Source of the DNA: Candidatus Gottesmanbacteria bacterium GW2011_GWC1_43_10 | GTDB taxonomy: Bacteria > Patescibacteriota > Microgenomatia > UBA10105 | Direction of reading: 5' to 3' | DNA: 32,665 bases | Assembly (NCBI GenBank): GCA_000995415.1 | Contig: LCEX01000007.1 | Location: 1-32,665 of the forward strand | Shown: positions 24,205 to 32,259 of the stretch, in pieces | Numbering within the stretch: position 1 is the stretch's first letter | How the letters are laid out: the number at the start of each line of letters is the position of its first letter | Made by a program: the position numbers and the translations under genes | The notes under the pieces: model-generated | Told to the model about the DNA's origin: nothing | The model's database searches: none | The model's input: the letters and a program-made list of their open reading frames with translations, nothing else

Positions 24205-24278
24205 TGTCATTCTGGTAAACGAAGTGCATCCAGAATCCGGATTCTGGAGTCGTCGCTTCACTCCTCCCCAGAATGACA
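24205..24278. repeat. Nested inverted repeat (TGTCATTCTGG family)
   Basis: Outer arms TGTCATTCTGG (24205-24215) and CCAGAATGACA (24268-24278) enclose a perfect 18-bp palindrome CCAGAATCCGGATTCTGG (24230-24247). It sits in the gap between pyrD and the HAD gene, just upstream of the HAD start. Confidence 0.8.
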
Positions 24279-24289
24279 GAATAAAAAAG

Positions 24290-25411
24290 TTAACGTTCAA
24301 CTCCTACCGCTTCAGAAATATGATTTAATCCGTCTCTTTTTAAGAGTTGCACCAATCCTTGATTTATTTGCCCGATTACTTGCGGACCTTCAAAAATCAT
24401 ACCCGTAATTAATTGCACCAAAGACGCTCCGAGCTTTATTTTGATATATGCATCTTCGGCACTAAATACTCCTCCGCAGCCAATAATCATAAGTTTCTTT
24501 CCATAATGTTTATGAGTCAAAGTAATTAATTCATTAGATCTATTCCAACAAGGTTTGCCGCTAAAATGCCCTCTGTCAAATTTTTTAACTTCTACCGGGT
24601 CCAGTGCCGGATCCTGATGATTTTTTTGCAAGTTTCCAATGATCACTCCGGCGATGGGAAAATGGGTGACAACATCCAACATTGACTCAAATTCTTTGTT
24701 AGTTTTTTCTATTGGCATTTTGATAAAAACTGGTTTGGTAAGTTGCAACTTTTTAATTTCTGTAAGTAACTTGCGCAAATTTTTCGGTGGATAAAAAGTG
24801 ATATGTCCCAATAAATTTGGACAAGAAATATTGAGTTCATAATATGCGTGTTTTATGTTCGATTGTTCGAATAATCGAAATGCGGAAGTAATATCAGTGA
24901 TGCTTTGCTTTTGAGTTTTTAGTTGTAAAGAATTAGTCCGACCAACACTTATTCCCACCGGATATGGAAAATGTAAGTGACTCAATTTTTGGACAACTGT
25001 TTTTGCGCCTTCATTTTTGAAACCTTTATTTACCATAAGCGACAGTGATTTTGGTAACCTACCCAACATCGGCCTAGAATTACCTTGGTAAGCCACATTG
25101 GTAATCGTTCCCACTGTGCCGAATCCAAACCCAATACTTGCAAGCACCTGTGTAAGTCTGGCTTCATAATCAAAGCCCGCAGCCAGTCCAATTGGGTTGG
25201 CAAAAGTAATTCCCGCGATTTTTTGGGTCAACATCGGATCTTTATAAGCATAAGTGGTTTGCAGCAATTGTTTGGCAATATTAATTTGCCCGCAAAGTTG
25301 ACCAACTCGTACCATGTGGACATGCACCAACTCCGGATCAATTTTAAAAAGAATAGGCTTAATTAAGTTTTGATAAGTTAATCCCGAGGCATAAGAAATT
25401 GGTGTAATCAT
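24290..25411 (-). CDS. pyrD: Dihydroorotate dehydrogenase, class-2-like scaffold with a Cys active-site residue
   Basis: Oxidises dihydroorotate to orotate in pyrimidine synthesis using FMN. The 373-aa length and N-terminal extension (LIKPILFKIDPELVHVHMV) resemble the quinone-linked class 2. FMN and substrate motifs: FANPIGLAAGFDYEA, MVNKGFKNEG, and IIGCGGVFSAEDAY near the C-terminus. The active-site loop reads ELNISCPN (Asn194, Ser196, Cys197, Asn199). Class 2 enzymes usually have Ser at the Cys197 position, while Cys is typical of class 1. No other pyrimidine gene is adjacent. The electron acceptor is therefore uncertain. Confidence 0.9.
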   Translation of the reverse strand: MITPISYASGLTYQNLIKPILFKIDPELVHVHMVRVGQLCGQINIAKQLLQTTYAYKDPMLTQKIAGITFANPIGLAAGFDYEARLTQVLASIGFGFGTVGTITNVAYQGNSRPMLGRLPKSLSLMVNKGFKNEGAKTVVQKLSHLHFPYPVGISVGRTNSLQLKTQKQSITDITSAFRLFEQSNIKHAYYELNISCPNLLGHITFYPPKNLRKLLTEIKKLQLTKPVFIKMPIEKTNKEFESMLDVVTHFPIAGVIIGNLQKNHQDPALDPVEVKKFDRGHFSGKPCWNRSNELITLTHKHYGKKLMIIGCGGVFSAEDAYIKIKLGASLVQLITGMIFEGPQVIGQINQGLVQLLKRDGLNHISEAVGVER

Positions 25412-25440
25412 GACTTTGATATAATATCATACCTAACTAA

Positions 25441-25490
25441 TAACTCCCCCATTCCCCCTCTTAAATTAAGAGGGGGTCAGGGGGCGTTAT
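25441..25490. repeat. Free-standing palindromic element (C/G-rich arms)
   Basis: TAACTCCCCCATTCCCCCTC begins an imperfect 24-bp-arm inverted repeat centred on CTTAAATTAAG. It is the intergenic counterpart of the elements found inside miaA and miaB, and fills the gap between the last permease gene and pyrD. Confidence 0.8.
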
Positions 25491-25501
25491 AATTTTATTA
25501 T

Positions 25502-26284
25502 TCAACTCGAGGCCGAAGTGTACTGGGTTAATGCATATCTCCACAATTTGAGACTGACTACAAAAAATCCAATTCCTATCACCCCTGAAACTAACATAAA
25601 TTGTGGAGCCAAAAGTCCAAAAAGTGCTTTCGGCGGAAACGTCATCATGACACCAACCGGAATAATAAATGTGATAAATCCGCGCAAAGGTTCACTATAA
25701 ATATCTACCGGAAACCTGGCCATACTTGTGATATCCCGATAAATCATAATCGCGTGGTCAATTTCAGTTGTCAGAATTCCCAATGCCAATACCACAATAT
25801 GAAACGCAGCGGAAATCAAAAAAGCATTTATAAGTAACAGCATAAAAGAAACAAACGTTACAACAGTTACAGATAATTGCGTAATGAACAAAATTAATAA
25901 TCCTATATACGGAACTAATACTATCAAATCCAAAGGGTCTGCTCCGCCAAACAAAATTTTAAACAGTGGATTTATGGGTTTTATTAAAATGTAATCAAAA
26001 TAACCGCTTATTATATGCTCGCGAAACCGGTATACATCCCGAAACAAAAGTTGGGTCAGTGTATCAATCACATTGTAAGTCAGGAAAAAAACAAGTGATT
26101 GGTTAAGTGAATATCCGGCCAGAGACTGAGTTTGTGTCACGATTAAAACCACAATCAGCATAAAAAACCCAAACCGCATGAGTTTAGCAAAAGTAAATAA
26201 AAATGCACCCACACGTGATACAAACGCTATTTGAAATGCGCTTAGTGTGAAGCGTAACCAAATTTTGAAATAGTATTTCAACAT
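25502..26284 (-). CDS. ABC-2 type transporter permease (B-type, second copy)
   Basis: 260 aa from the ATG at 26284; the 14 extra residues of the track lie in a repeat. Six hydrophobic helices in the arrangement of the uncharacterised ABC-2 permease family often encoded as a pair behind a daunorubicin-type ATPase. The C-terminus LTQYTSASS matches the end of the permease at 27168-27956 (MKYYTSASS), so the two are paralogues. It is the last gene of the ABC cluster, separated from the others by a 92-bp gap with repeats. Substrate unknown; export of a lipid or polysaccharide is common for the fold. Confidence 0.85.
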   Translation of the reverse strand: MLKYYFKIWLRFTLSAFQIAFVSRVGAFLFTFAKLMRFGFFMLIVVLIVTQTQSLAGYSLNQSLVFFLTYNVIDTLTQLLFRDVYRFREHIISGYFDYILIKPINPLFKILFGGADPLDLIVLVPYIGLLILFITQLSVTVVTFVSFMLLLINAFLISAAFHIVVLALGILTTEIDHAIMIYRDITSMARFPVDIYSEPLRGFITFIIPVGVMMTFPPKALFGLLAPQFMLVSGVIGIGFFVVSLKLWRYALTQYTSASS

Positions 26285-26375
26285 AATTATCCAGTAATTC
26301 CTGCCTGCCGGCAGGAAATTATCCAATTTTATTTGATTATTGGATAATTGGTATTTATTTGAGAATTGGATAATT
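26285..26375. repeat. AATTATCCA repeat cluster with a central palindrome
   Basis: AATTATCCA occurs twice directly (26285-26293, 26317-26325) and twice inverted as TGGATAATT (26341-26349, 26367-26375). TTCCTGCCTGCCGGCAGGAA lies between the first two. It is the only sizeable gap inside the permease cluster. Confidence 0.7.
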
Positions 26376-26376
26376 C

Positions 26377-27171
26377 TTATCGTCCTTCTGCGCTATAAAC
26401 TTTGAGTCCTTTTCGCCAAACCAAAAACATGGCCTTAGTTAACAAGAATACCCAAACCGCCATTACTCCAAAACCTTGAATTGTTGCGCTAGTAGTCAGT
26501 TGACCTAAATAAACTTTCACCGGGAAATAAAACATATACGGAAATGGTGTCAACATGAGTATTTGACTCAAAATTTTAGGTAAAATATCAATTGGGAAAA
26601 AATTGCCGGCGACAAAATCCAAAAGTATTATAAATATAAACCTGGTGGCCCAAATCTCACTGGTCCAAAATCCCAAGAACCCCAAAAGTACACTGATACA
26701 AAAATATACTCCCACCGCACCGACAAATGCGACTACTGCCAAAATTATAAGTCCTAAGTTTTCCTGAAAGAAAAACGGCGGTCTAAAAAGCAAATAGATA
26801 ATTGCAAATTCAAACACTGTACAACCAAAGTTGAGAAGCTTGTCACTTACATCCCGTGCCCCTAGACTGATGAAGTAATTGAAAGGCTTAAGTAAATAAT
26901 TCGTCAACTTACCTTCGTTGATTTCAGAACCAATATTTTGGGTCCGTGTGGCAAACACAAAGTTACTCACGAGATAAACCATCAGCACATAGGTAAGCAT
27001 CATTTCCCGTGAATAACCAAAAAACTGTTGATTTCCTGAATAAATTGACGACCACAAAAAGTAAGTAATCAAAAACCGGATGACCACCCGCACCCGCCAT
27101 AATATAAAGTTCAGTCGGTAAACCAACGCTTCATCCCAGGTATTTTTGATGAGCATCCAATATTTTTTCAT
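26377..27171 (-). CDS. ABC-2 type transporter permease (A-type, second copy)
   Basis: 264 aa with six hydrophobic helices. The start MKKYWMLIKNTWDEALVYR and the end KGLKVYSAEGR resemble the permease at 27953-28753 (end KGIKKYTAIGI), marking them as paralogues of the A type. The ATG overlaps the stop of the preceding permease by 4 nt. It would pair with a B-type subunit to form the membrane channel driven by the ATPase at 28762-29742. Confidence 0.87.
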   Translation of the reverse strand: MKKYWMLIKNTWDEALVYRLNFILWRVRVVIRFLITYFLWSSIYSGNQQFFGYSREMMLTYVLMVYLVSNFVFATRTQNIGSEINEGKLTNYLLKPFNYFISLGARDVSDKLLNFGCTVFEFAIIYLLFRPPFFFQENLGLIILAVVAFVGAVGVYFCISVLLGFLGFWTSEIWATRFIFIILLDFVAGNFFPIDILPKILSQILMLTPFPYMFYFPVKVYLGQLTTSATIQGFGVMAVWVFLLTKAMFLVWRKGLKVYSAEGR

Positions 27172-27956
27172 GAACTCGCACTCGTATAATACTTCATCGC
27201 AAACTGCCAGAACTTTCTTGATCCAATGAAAAATAATGTGGTCAGCAGAAACAAACCTATGGCGTCGAATAGAGTGGCTTTAGCCAACAATACTTTTGTT
27301 GGTGACACAATCACAAATGTCAACGGAAATAAAATATACAAAACTACTTGAGAATACCTTTGAAACATTTCTCGAGGGAATCGCGCCATCCCCATAATAC
27401 TAAACATAAACTCGACTATGTTGGATAGTCTTGGTACCCAGATAAGAAGTGTCACGACACTCATCCAAACTGAATAAATGAGTAGCAATCCGGCTCCAAA
27501 AAAAAGTAGAAAAACTCCACTGGAAACCCAGGTCAGTTTAAATTGGATTTGAACCAGAATATAAATTGTAAAAGCCATTGCTGCAACTAAACGTGTCACG
27601 GCCCCGAAGTTTACATACATGAAACTCGTCAAAAATTGGGAATCGATCGGCTTCAGGAGCCAAGCGTCGAGTCTTCCGAAGTTTACTAAGGCAGCTATAT
27701 TTTCAAAATTTGGAGTCAAAAAGATGTGAAATAAACCCACACCAACACTGAAAACTCCGGTCAAAAGTAAGAGTTCGTTCTTGGTCCAACCGAAAATTTG
27801 GGTTGATCTTGAGGTTAGTAAAAGCATTTGTACGATAATAAATATCCCCCAAACCAAGCTTGATACAAGACTGCTAACAAAGTTTGTCCGGTAAATCACG
27901 AGCTTAGCGAAATTGATCTTTAGTAAATATCGGTAGACTTTTAGGTATCGCTTCAT
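27168..27956 (-). CDS. ABC-2 type transporter permease (B-type, first copy)
   Basis: 262 aa with six hydrophobic helices, starting MKRYLKVYRYLLKINFAKLVIYR and ending MKYYTSASS. Overlaps the genes on both sides by 4 nt, so the three permeases are translationally coupled. It shares the internal FP(R)-type loop MARFPREMF / MARFPVDIY with the B-type copy at 25502-26284. Confidence 0.87.
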   Translation of the reverse strand: MKRYLKVYRYLLKINFAKLVIYRTNFVSSLVSSLVWGIFIIVQMLLLTSRSTQIFGWTKNELLLLTGVFSVGVGLFHIFLTPNFENIAALVNFGRLDAWLLKPIDSQFLTSFMYVNFGAVTRLVAAMAFTIYILVQIQFKLTWVSSGVFLLFFGAGLLLIYSVWMSVVTLLIWVPRLSNIVEFMFSIMGMARFPREMFQRYSQVVLYILFPLTFVIVSPTKVLLAKATLFDAIGLFLLTTLFFIGSRKFWQFAMKYYTSASS

Positions 27957-28753
27957 ATTCCAATCGCAGTATATTTTTTAATTCCCTTGACCCAAAGCGA
28001 ACGATAAATCAGATATAACAGGCTTACCCACAATAGCTGGTTCAGTAAAAGTTTAGCTAACTCAAAAGGAAGCAATTTTCCTTGTAGTACTAATACCGGG
28101 TAATAAATCATGTAAGGAAAAGGTGTCATATATGCAAATTTTGATATAAACTGCGGATAAAATTCTATAGGCATCACGAACCCTGCTAAAACCAAAAGTG
28201 TGACAAATACTAATTCCTGAAGGCCGTGGTAATCTGTCATCCAAAAAGTTATCAGCCCTATGATCATTTTGAACAGAAAAGATATTCCATATGCCAGCAT
28301 GAAAACCGGAATTAACCAAGTTATATTTTGAAATGTCAAGTCGATTCCCAATAATCTTGGATAGAAGATGGAAATCGCAATAAAAATCAAAACGGCAAAA
28401 CTTGTCTGCAATAGACGATAAGGAAATTCAGTCAGAAATTTAAATCCCAAATAAGAAAAAGGTTTTAATAAGTATGTAGATAATTTGCCTTCTTTGATAT
28501 CGTATTCTGCTACTTCTTCTTCAATATGAACATGAAGTAAAGTGCTAGTTAACATAAGCAATAAGTAATAAGAAGTGATTGAAGATGAATTCCATCCTGA
28601 CAGACTGATAGATTGTTCTGCAAATGCGCCTTGCCAAAAAATAAGCAGAGTCAGAGGATTAATGACTGCCAACAGAAACCATACAAACGAACGTCCTCTT
28701 GAATCCAAGGCGTCGTGCAGATTTAAACTGAAAATAGTGACAATTTTCTTCAT
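27953..28753 (-). CDS. ABC-2 type transporter permease (A-type, first copy)
   Basis: 266 aa with six hydrophobic helices; the conserved VMPIEFYPQFISKFAYMTPFP-like loop before the fifth helix also occurs in the other A-type copy (FFPIDILPKILSQILMLTPFP). It follows the ATPase gene by 8 nt and overlaps the B-type permease by 4 nt. Expected to form a heterodimer with a B subunit. Confidence 0.87.
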   Translation of the reverse strand: MKKIVTIFSLNLHDALDSRGRSFVWFLLAVINPLTLLIFWQGAFAEQSISLSGWNSSSITSYYLLLMLTSTLLHVHIEEEVAEYDIKEGKLSTYLLKPFSYLGFKFLTEFPYRLLQTSFAVLIFIAISIFYPRLLGIDLTFQNITWLIPVFMLAYGISFLFKMIIGLITFWMTDYHGLQELVFVTLLVLAGFVMPIEFYPQFISKFAYMTPFPYMIYYPVLVLQGKLLPFELAKLLLNQLLWVSLLYLIYRSLWVKGIKKYTAIGI

Positions 28754-28761
28754 ACATAATT

Positions 28762-29742
28762 TTAGACTAATTCTTTCCCTTTGAACACCTGGCGGATGAT
28801 GTCTTCGATATCCGGCTCTTCGATATTGATATCTGCTACCGGAAATTTTTGTAAAAGCTCTGCTGCTGCCACATTGGATGCTCCTCGCTCGACGGAAATC
28901 ACGACTTTGGGAAAGTTATATTCCTTGATTTCGCCGATAGCGTCCAATTGTTTGGGGTCGACATCGCTTTCAAAAATCACGGTGATTTTTTTGTGTGTAG
29001 CTAGTTTTTTGACGATATCGCCTAGCAATCCATCGTAGATGATTTTACCGTGATCGATGATGATCACACGTTTACAAAGTTCTTTTACATCTTCCATATA
29101 ATGAGATGTCAAAAGAATCGTAGATTTATGTCGTCGATTATACTCTCGGATAAACTCGCGCATCTTTTGCTGCATGATCACGTCCAATCCGATCGTGGGT
29201 TCATCCAAAAATAACACTTTGGGTTTATGAATCAGAGCCGCGATGAGTTCCATTTTCATCCGTTGCCCTAGTGACAATTTCCTCACCTGGGTTTTCAAGA
29301 CATCTGCCACATCTAAAAGTTCTACCAACTCATGCAACGTTTTTTTGTAGACCTCGTCGCTAATTTCATAAATTTCCTTATTTAATAAAAATGTATCTTC
29401 AGCGGGCAAATCCCACCAGAGTTGATTTTTTTGGCCCATCACCAAAGAAATTTGTTTCAAACAAGTATTCTTACGCTCAAAAGGAGTAAACCCCAAAACT
29501 GAAACGTGACCAGAAGTGGGATACAAGAGTCCGGATAAGCATTTAAGTGTCGTGGTTTTCCCCGCCCCGTTGGGTCCGATAAAACCAACTAATTCTCCTT
29601 CACCGATGGCAAAAGAAACATCACTGACTGCATGAACTTCTTTGTACTGGCGATTAAAAAAAGAATTTAACGTGCCCAAAAATCCCGGCTCTTTTTGCGC
29701 GACGCGGTAAGTTTTGGAAAGATGAGATACGGAGATAACCAT
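28762..29742 (-). CDS. ABC transporter ATP-binding protein (DrrA/CcmA-like)
   Basis: 326 aa. Walker A GPNGAGKT (56-63), Q loop region SLVMGQKNQLWWD, signature LSLGQRMKMEL, Walker B VLFLDEPTIGLD and switch His in TSHYMED. A C-terminal extension of about 85 residues (after about 240) is typical of the DrrA-like group. It is the only ATPase in the cluster and must serve all four permeases unless a second one lies elsewhere. An extended -10 lies upstream. Confidence 0.93.
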   Translation of the reverse strand: MVISVSHLSKTYRVAQKEPGFLGTLNSFFNRQYKEVHAVSDVSFAIGEGELVGFIGPNGAGKTTTLKCLSGLLYPTSGHVSVLGFTPFERKNTCLKQISLVMGQKNQLWWDLPAEDTFLLNKEIYEISDEVYKKTLHELVELLDVADVLKTQVRKLSLGQRMKMELIAALIHKPKVLFLDEPTIGLDVIMQQKMREFIREYNRRHKSTILLTSHYMEDVKELCKRVIIIDHGKIIYDGLLGDIVKKLATHKKITVIFESDVDPKQLDAIGEIKEYNFPKVVISVERGASNVAAAELLQKFPVADINIEEPDIEDIIRQVFKGKELV

Positions 29743-29750
29743 ATTTAATC

Positions 29751-29776
29751 GATTCTAATATACGAATCTAATTGTA
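29751..29776 (-). promoter_or_regulatory. Promoter and small inverted repeat before the ABC operon
   Basis: On the minus strand, TGGTACAAT is an extended -10 (TACAAT at 29776-29771) about 30 nt before the ATPase ATG. Just downstream of it GATTC-N8-GAATC (29751-29768) forms an inverted repeat that could be an operator over the transcript start. Confidence 0.4.
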
Positions 29777-29814
29777 CCACACCAAAAAGGAAAGACCCGA
29801 TCCGCTTCCGCTAT

Positions 29815-29828
29815 CCGCCAATTGGCGG
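29815..29828. terminator. Hairpin after HU
   Basis: CCGCCAATTGGCGG is a perfect 14-bp palindrome, extended by ATCCG (29800-29804)/CGGAT (29832-29836), 40 nt past the HU stop. On the minus strand a T-rich stretch (TCTTTCCTTTTTGG) follows, so it may terminate the HU transcript. Confidence 0.5.
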
Positions 29829-29869
29829 AGACGGATGAGGAGGGTTCTCTCCTTTGAGCATGCACATAT

Positions 29870-30142
29870 TTACCGAACTGCTTTTTTCAAAGCTTTACCA
29901 GCCGTAAATCCTGGTGTCTTGCGTGCCGGGATATTGATCGATGCCCCGGTTTGCGGATTGCGACCAGTTCTGGCGGCTCTACTTCTGACCATAAACGTCC
30001 CAAATCCAGTCACTACGACTTTGTCACCCTTTTTTAAAGCATCTTCTACGGCTTTAAACACAGCGGCCACTGCTTCTTTAGCAGCTTTATTGGTCAAGTT
30101 AACTTTTTTGGCTACCAAATCGACTAAATCTGCCTTTGTCAT
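29870..30142 (-). CDS. hup: HU-family DNA-binding protein
   Basis: 90 aa from the ATG at 30142; the track's GTG four codons earlier overlaps the ribosome binding site GGGGAGG, which is correctly spaced for 30142. Standard HU layout: helical dimerisation half starting MTKADLVDLVAKKVNLT, GFGTF turn, then the DNA-gripping arm RTGRNPQTGASINIPARKTPGF with the intercalating Pro, and a Lys-rich end. A histone-like chromosome-packing protein, with its own promoter and terminator. Confidence 0.96.
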   Translation of the reverse strand: MTKADLVDLVAKKVNLTNKAAKEAVAAVFKAVEDALKKGDKVVVTGFGTFMVRSRAARTGRNPQTGASINIPARKTPGFTAGKALKKAVR

Positions 30143-30200
30143 AAATATTTTCACCTCCCCTCGCCCACCGAAGTACTGAACAATGGCGGGTTAACTTTAT

Positions 30201-30269
30201 GTCATCCTGAATTCATTTCAGGATCTATTGGTTTTTTATTTGGAGATGCTGAAACAAGTTCAGCATGAC
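30201..30269. repeat. Double-hairpin repeat (GTCATCCTGAA family)
   Basis: Outer GTCAT/ATGAC enclose two hairpins: ATCCTGAA-N5-TTCAGGAT (30204-30224) and ATGCTGAA-N5-TTCAGCAT (30246-30266). Similar CCTGAA/TTCAGG repeats are dispersed in many bacterial genomes. It lies in the HU leader region, between promoter and gene, so the transcript would carry both hairpins. Confidence 0.75.
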
Positions 30270-30354
30270 GAATTAATGAATTTTTCACGCCCATCACAAC
30301 AGTATTTTTTGGGCAGTGTTTTTTATTTAGAAGATTAGAATAAGATCCACAGTC

Positions 30355-30383
30355 AATGTAGTTTTTTTTTATTGTCCTGTCAA
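30355..30383 (-). promoter_or_regulatory. Promoter of HU
   Basis: Minus-strand TTGACA (30383-30378), a 17-nt spacer that contains nine consecutive A's, and TACATT (30360-30355). The A-tract may add intrinsic bending. It implies a leader of about 200 nt before HU. Confidence 0.55.
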
Positions 30384-30589
30384 GAAGATCTTTACTATGA
30401 GATTAAGCTAAGGCGTGAAGATAGGCTAAAGTAAAATACTATAGTTATTTAGGTTGATATAGTAAGCAATATTTAAAATAAAAATTCTAATACCAAAATC
30501 CAAATGTCAAATCAAAAGTTCAAAAGTAACAGTTCAGATTTCCGTTACTTTTTCGTCATTGCGAGCGTAGCGAAGCAATCTTCTTAGAT
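30384..30589. other. AT-rich gene-free stretch between HU promoter and rny
   Basis: Part of the only gap above 300 bases (30143-30589). It holds an inverted repeat AAAGTAAC-N13-GTTACTTT (30523-30551) followed by T's on the plus strand, possibly a terminator-like hairpin, and the repeat at 30552-30582. No gene, tRNA fold or convincing ORF was seen. Confidence 0.5.
30552..30582. repeat. CGTCATTGCGAGCGTAGCGA-type dispersed repeat
   Basis: CGTCATTGCGAGCGTAGCGA followed by AGCAATC is a short imperfect palindrome (ATTGC...GCAAT) known as a dispersed repeat in diverse bacteria. It lies 8 nt past the rny stop and may help end or protect the transcript. Confidence 0.7.
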
Positions 30590-32077
30590 TTACCTCGCTA
30601 TATCAATCGCTCTTAACTCCCTGATGACGGTGACCCGAATTTGCCCGGGATAGGTCAGTTTCTTTTCAATTTCATCTTTTAGCTCATGTGCTAAAATCAC
30701 TGCCTTTGCATCATCTATTTCTTGCGGTTCAACTATCACCCGTAGCTCACGTCCGGCCTGAAAAGCAAAGGCTTCTTTGACACCGGTACGCACCTTGGCG
30801 ATCTGCTCCAGATCTGAAAGCCGTTTGATGTAAGCCTCGATATCTTCGTAGCGGGCCCCCGGACGGCTGCCGGAAATCGCATCGGAGATATAGACTAAAG
30901 TCGACTCGATTGAGCTAAACGGTACATCTTCGTGGTGTTGAGCCACGCAATCAATCACTGCCTGGGGCATCCGGTATCTTTTCAATAACTCTACCCCCAA
31001 CTCAATATGTGTCCCTTCTTGGTCAGTGATGATTTTCCCGATGTCATGTAGCAAACACCCGAGACGCACTACATTTACATCAGCACCGATTTCATGGGCC
31101 AAGGCGATTCCGATTTTGGTTTCCTCAAGTGTGTGGGCGATCATATTTTGTCCGTAGGAAAAACGGTATTTAAACCTACCCAAAAGAGCTACTAAAGGTG
31201 GAGGTAAATTAAAGACGCCCACACTGTGGCATAACTTTTGTCCCTCCTCCAGCATGATCCGCTCAATATCACGTTTGACCTCGTTTACCAGTTCCTCGAT
31301 CCGGCCCGGTTGTACCCGTCCGTCTTTCATCAAACGCTCCAGAGCCACACGGGCAATTTCCCGGCGTACCGGATCAAAAGAAGACAGTTTGATCGCCCCT
31401 TCTTCATCCAAATCCACATCCACTCCGGTGACTTGTTCAAAAGTGCGGATATTGCGGCCTTCTTTGCCGATGATTCGCCCCTTCATTTCTTCATCCGGCA
31501 ATTTGACAGTCGAAATCGTATATTCGGCTACATAGTCAGTTGCCCCGTGTTTCATCGCATCCACCAGTATTTCCCGGGCTTTTTTATCAGCATCTTCCCG
31601 GGCATTTTCTTCAGCTTCACGTAGACGTTTGGCGATGTCTTCCTGCAAACTTTCCTCAACTGCCTTCAAAATCAAGTTGCGCGCCTCATCACGGGTCAGA
31701 TGGGCTGCCCGTTCGAGTTTTTGCAGTTGTTCGATTTTGATTTGCTCAAGTTCTTTTAGGCGCTCGTTGATTTTTTCTTCTCCGGCTTGTAATAATTTTT
31801 CGCGCTCTTCTATCGCTCCTTGCTTCCGGTCCAAAAACTCCTCTTTGTGACGTAGTTCTTCCTGAATTCGGTTTTTGATCTTGAGTGCTTCGTCTTTGGC
31901 TTCGATGATGATATCCCGGGCCTCGGCCTGGGCTAGGCGGAGTTGTTCCTGAAGTTGGATCTGTTCCAGCTGCGGTCTGGGCGAAACTGTTTTTTCAATC
32001 TTACGTTTTGGCGGATGAGCTACAACTGGTGGCTTTTTACCTGATAATATTTGTGAAACTGTATCAAAAATACCCAT
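30590..32077 (-). CDS. rny: Ribonuclease Y without the usual membrane anchor
   Basis: Endoribonuclease that starts mRNA decay. 495 aa: a long charged coiled coil (about 40-185), a KH RNA-binding domain with RIIGKEGRNIRTFE, an HD phosphodiesterase domain with CLLHDIGK and the downstream QHHED, and the conserved C-terminal RELRVIVEP and YPGQIRVTVIREL. RNase Y normally begins with a transmembrane helix; this one begins MGIFDTVSQILSGKKPP with no hydrophobic helix, and an in-frame TAA lies a few codons upstream, so the anchor is absent rather than missed. AAGGAG precedes the ATG at a good distance. It is probably cytosolic. Confidence 0.95.
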   Translation of the reverse strand: MGIFDTVSQILSGKKPPVVAHPPKRKIEKTVSPRPQLEQIQLQEQLRLAQAEARDIIIEAKDEALKIKNRIQEELRHKEEFLDRKQGAIEEREKLLQAGEEKINERLKELEQIKIEQLQKLERAAHLTRDEARNLILKAVEESLQEDIAKRLREAEENAREDADKKAREILVDAMKHGATDYVAEYTISTVKLPDEEMKGRIIGKEGRNIRTFEQVTGVDVDLDEEGAIKLSSFDPVRREIARVALERLMKDGRVQPGRIEELVNEVKRDIERIMLEEGQKLCHSVGVFNLPPPLVALLGRFKYRFSYGQNMIAHTLEETKIGIALAHEIGADVNVVRLGCLLHDIGKIITDQEGTHIELGVELLKRYRMPQAVIDCVAQHHEDVPFSSIESTLVYISDAISGSRPGARYEDIEAYIKRLSDLEQIAKVRTGVKEAFAFQAGRELRVIVEPQEIDDAKAVILAHELKDEIEKKLTYPGQIRVTVIRELRAIDIAR

Positions 32078-32119
32078 AAGAAAACTCCTTTATCTTTTCC
32101 TGGAAAATACACATGAAGC

Positions 32120-32138
32120 AACCTACAAGAAGTAGGTT
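32120..32138. other. Hairpin in the recX-rny gap
   Basis: AACCTAC-AAGAA-GTAGGTT gives a 7-bp stem. The 182-bp gap between recX and rny otherwise holds no ORF. No T tract follows, so it may be an rny leader hairpin rather than a terminator. Confidence 0.4.
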
Positions 32139-32259
32139 TACTTGAGAGGTATAGCAAGTAGAATGGAATGGTTTTGCATACTCAAGCTATAGTCTGCCGT
32201 TTTTCCAAGAAAGTTAATTTATGTTTAATTGTAAGATCTATTTTATCCTTTTTTGTAAG

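Noticed and set aside
24199-24300. 34-residue N-terminal extension of the HAD phosphatase
   Set aside because: It is the translation of an intergenic inverted repeat; motif I follows the ATG at 24198 as in the family.
29772-30179. 135-aa plus-strand ORF over HU
   Set aside because: It is an antisense shadow of HU, whose frame is unmistakable.
31238-31624. 128-aa plus-strand ORF over rny, and similar antisense ORFs elsewhere
   Set aside because: They lie opposite strongly conserved genes and have no recognisable domains.
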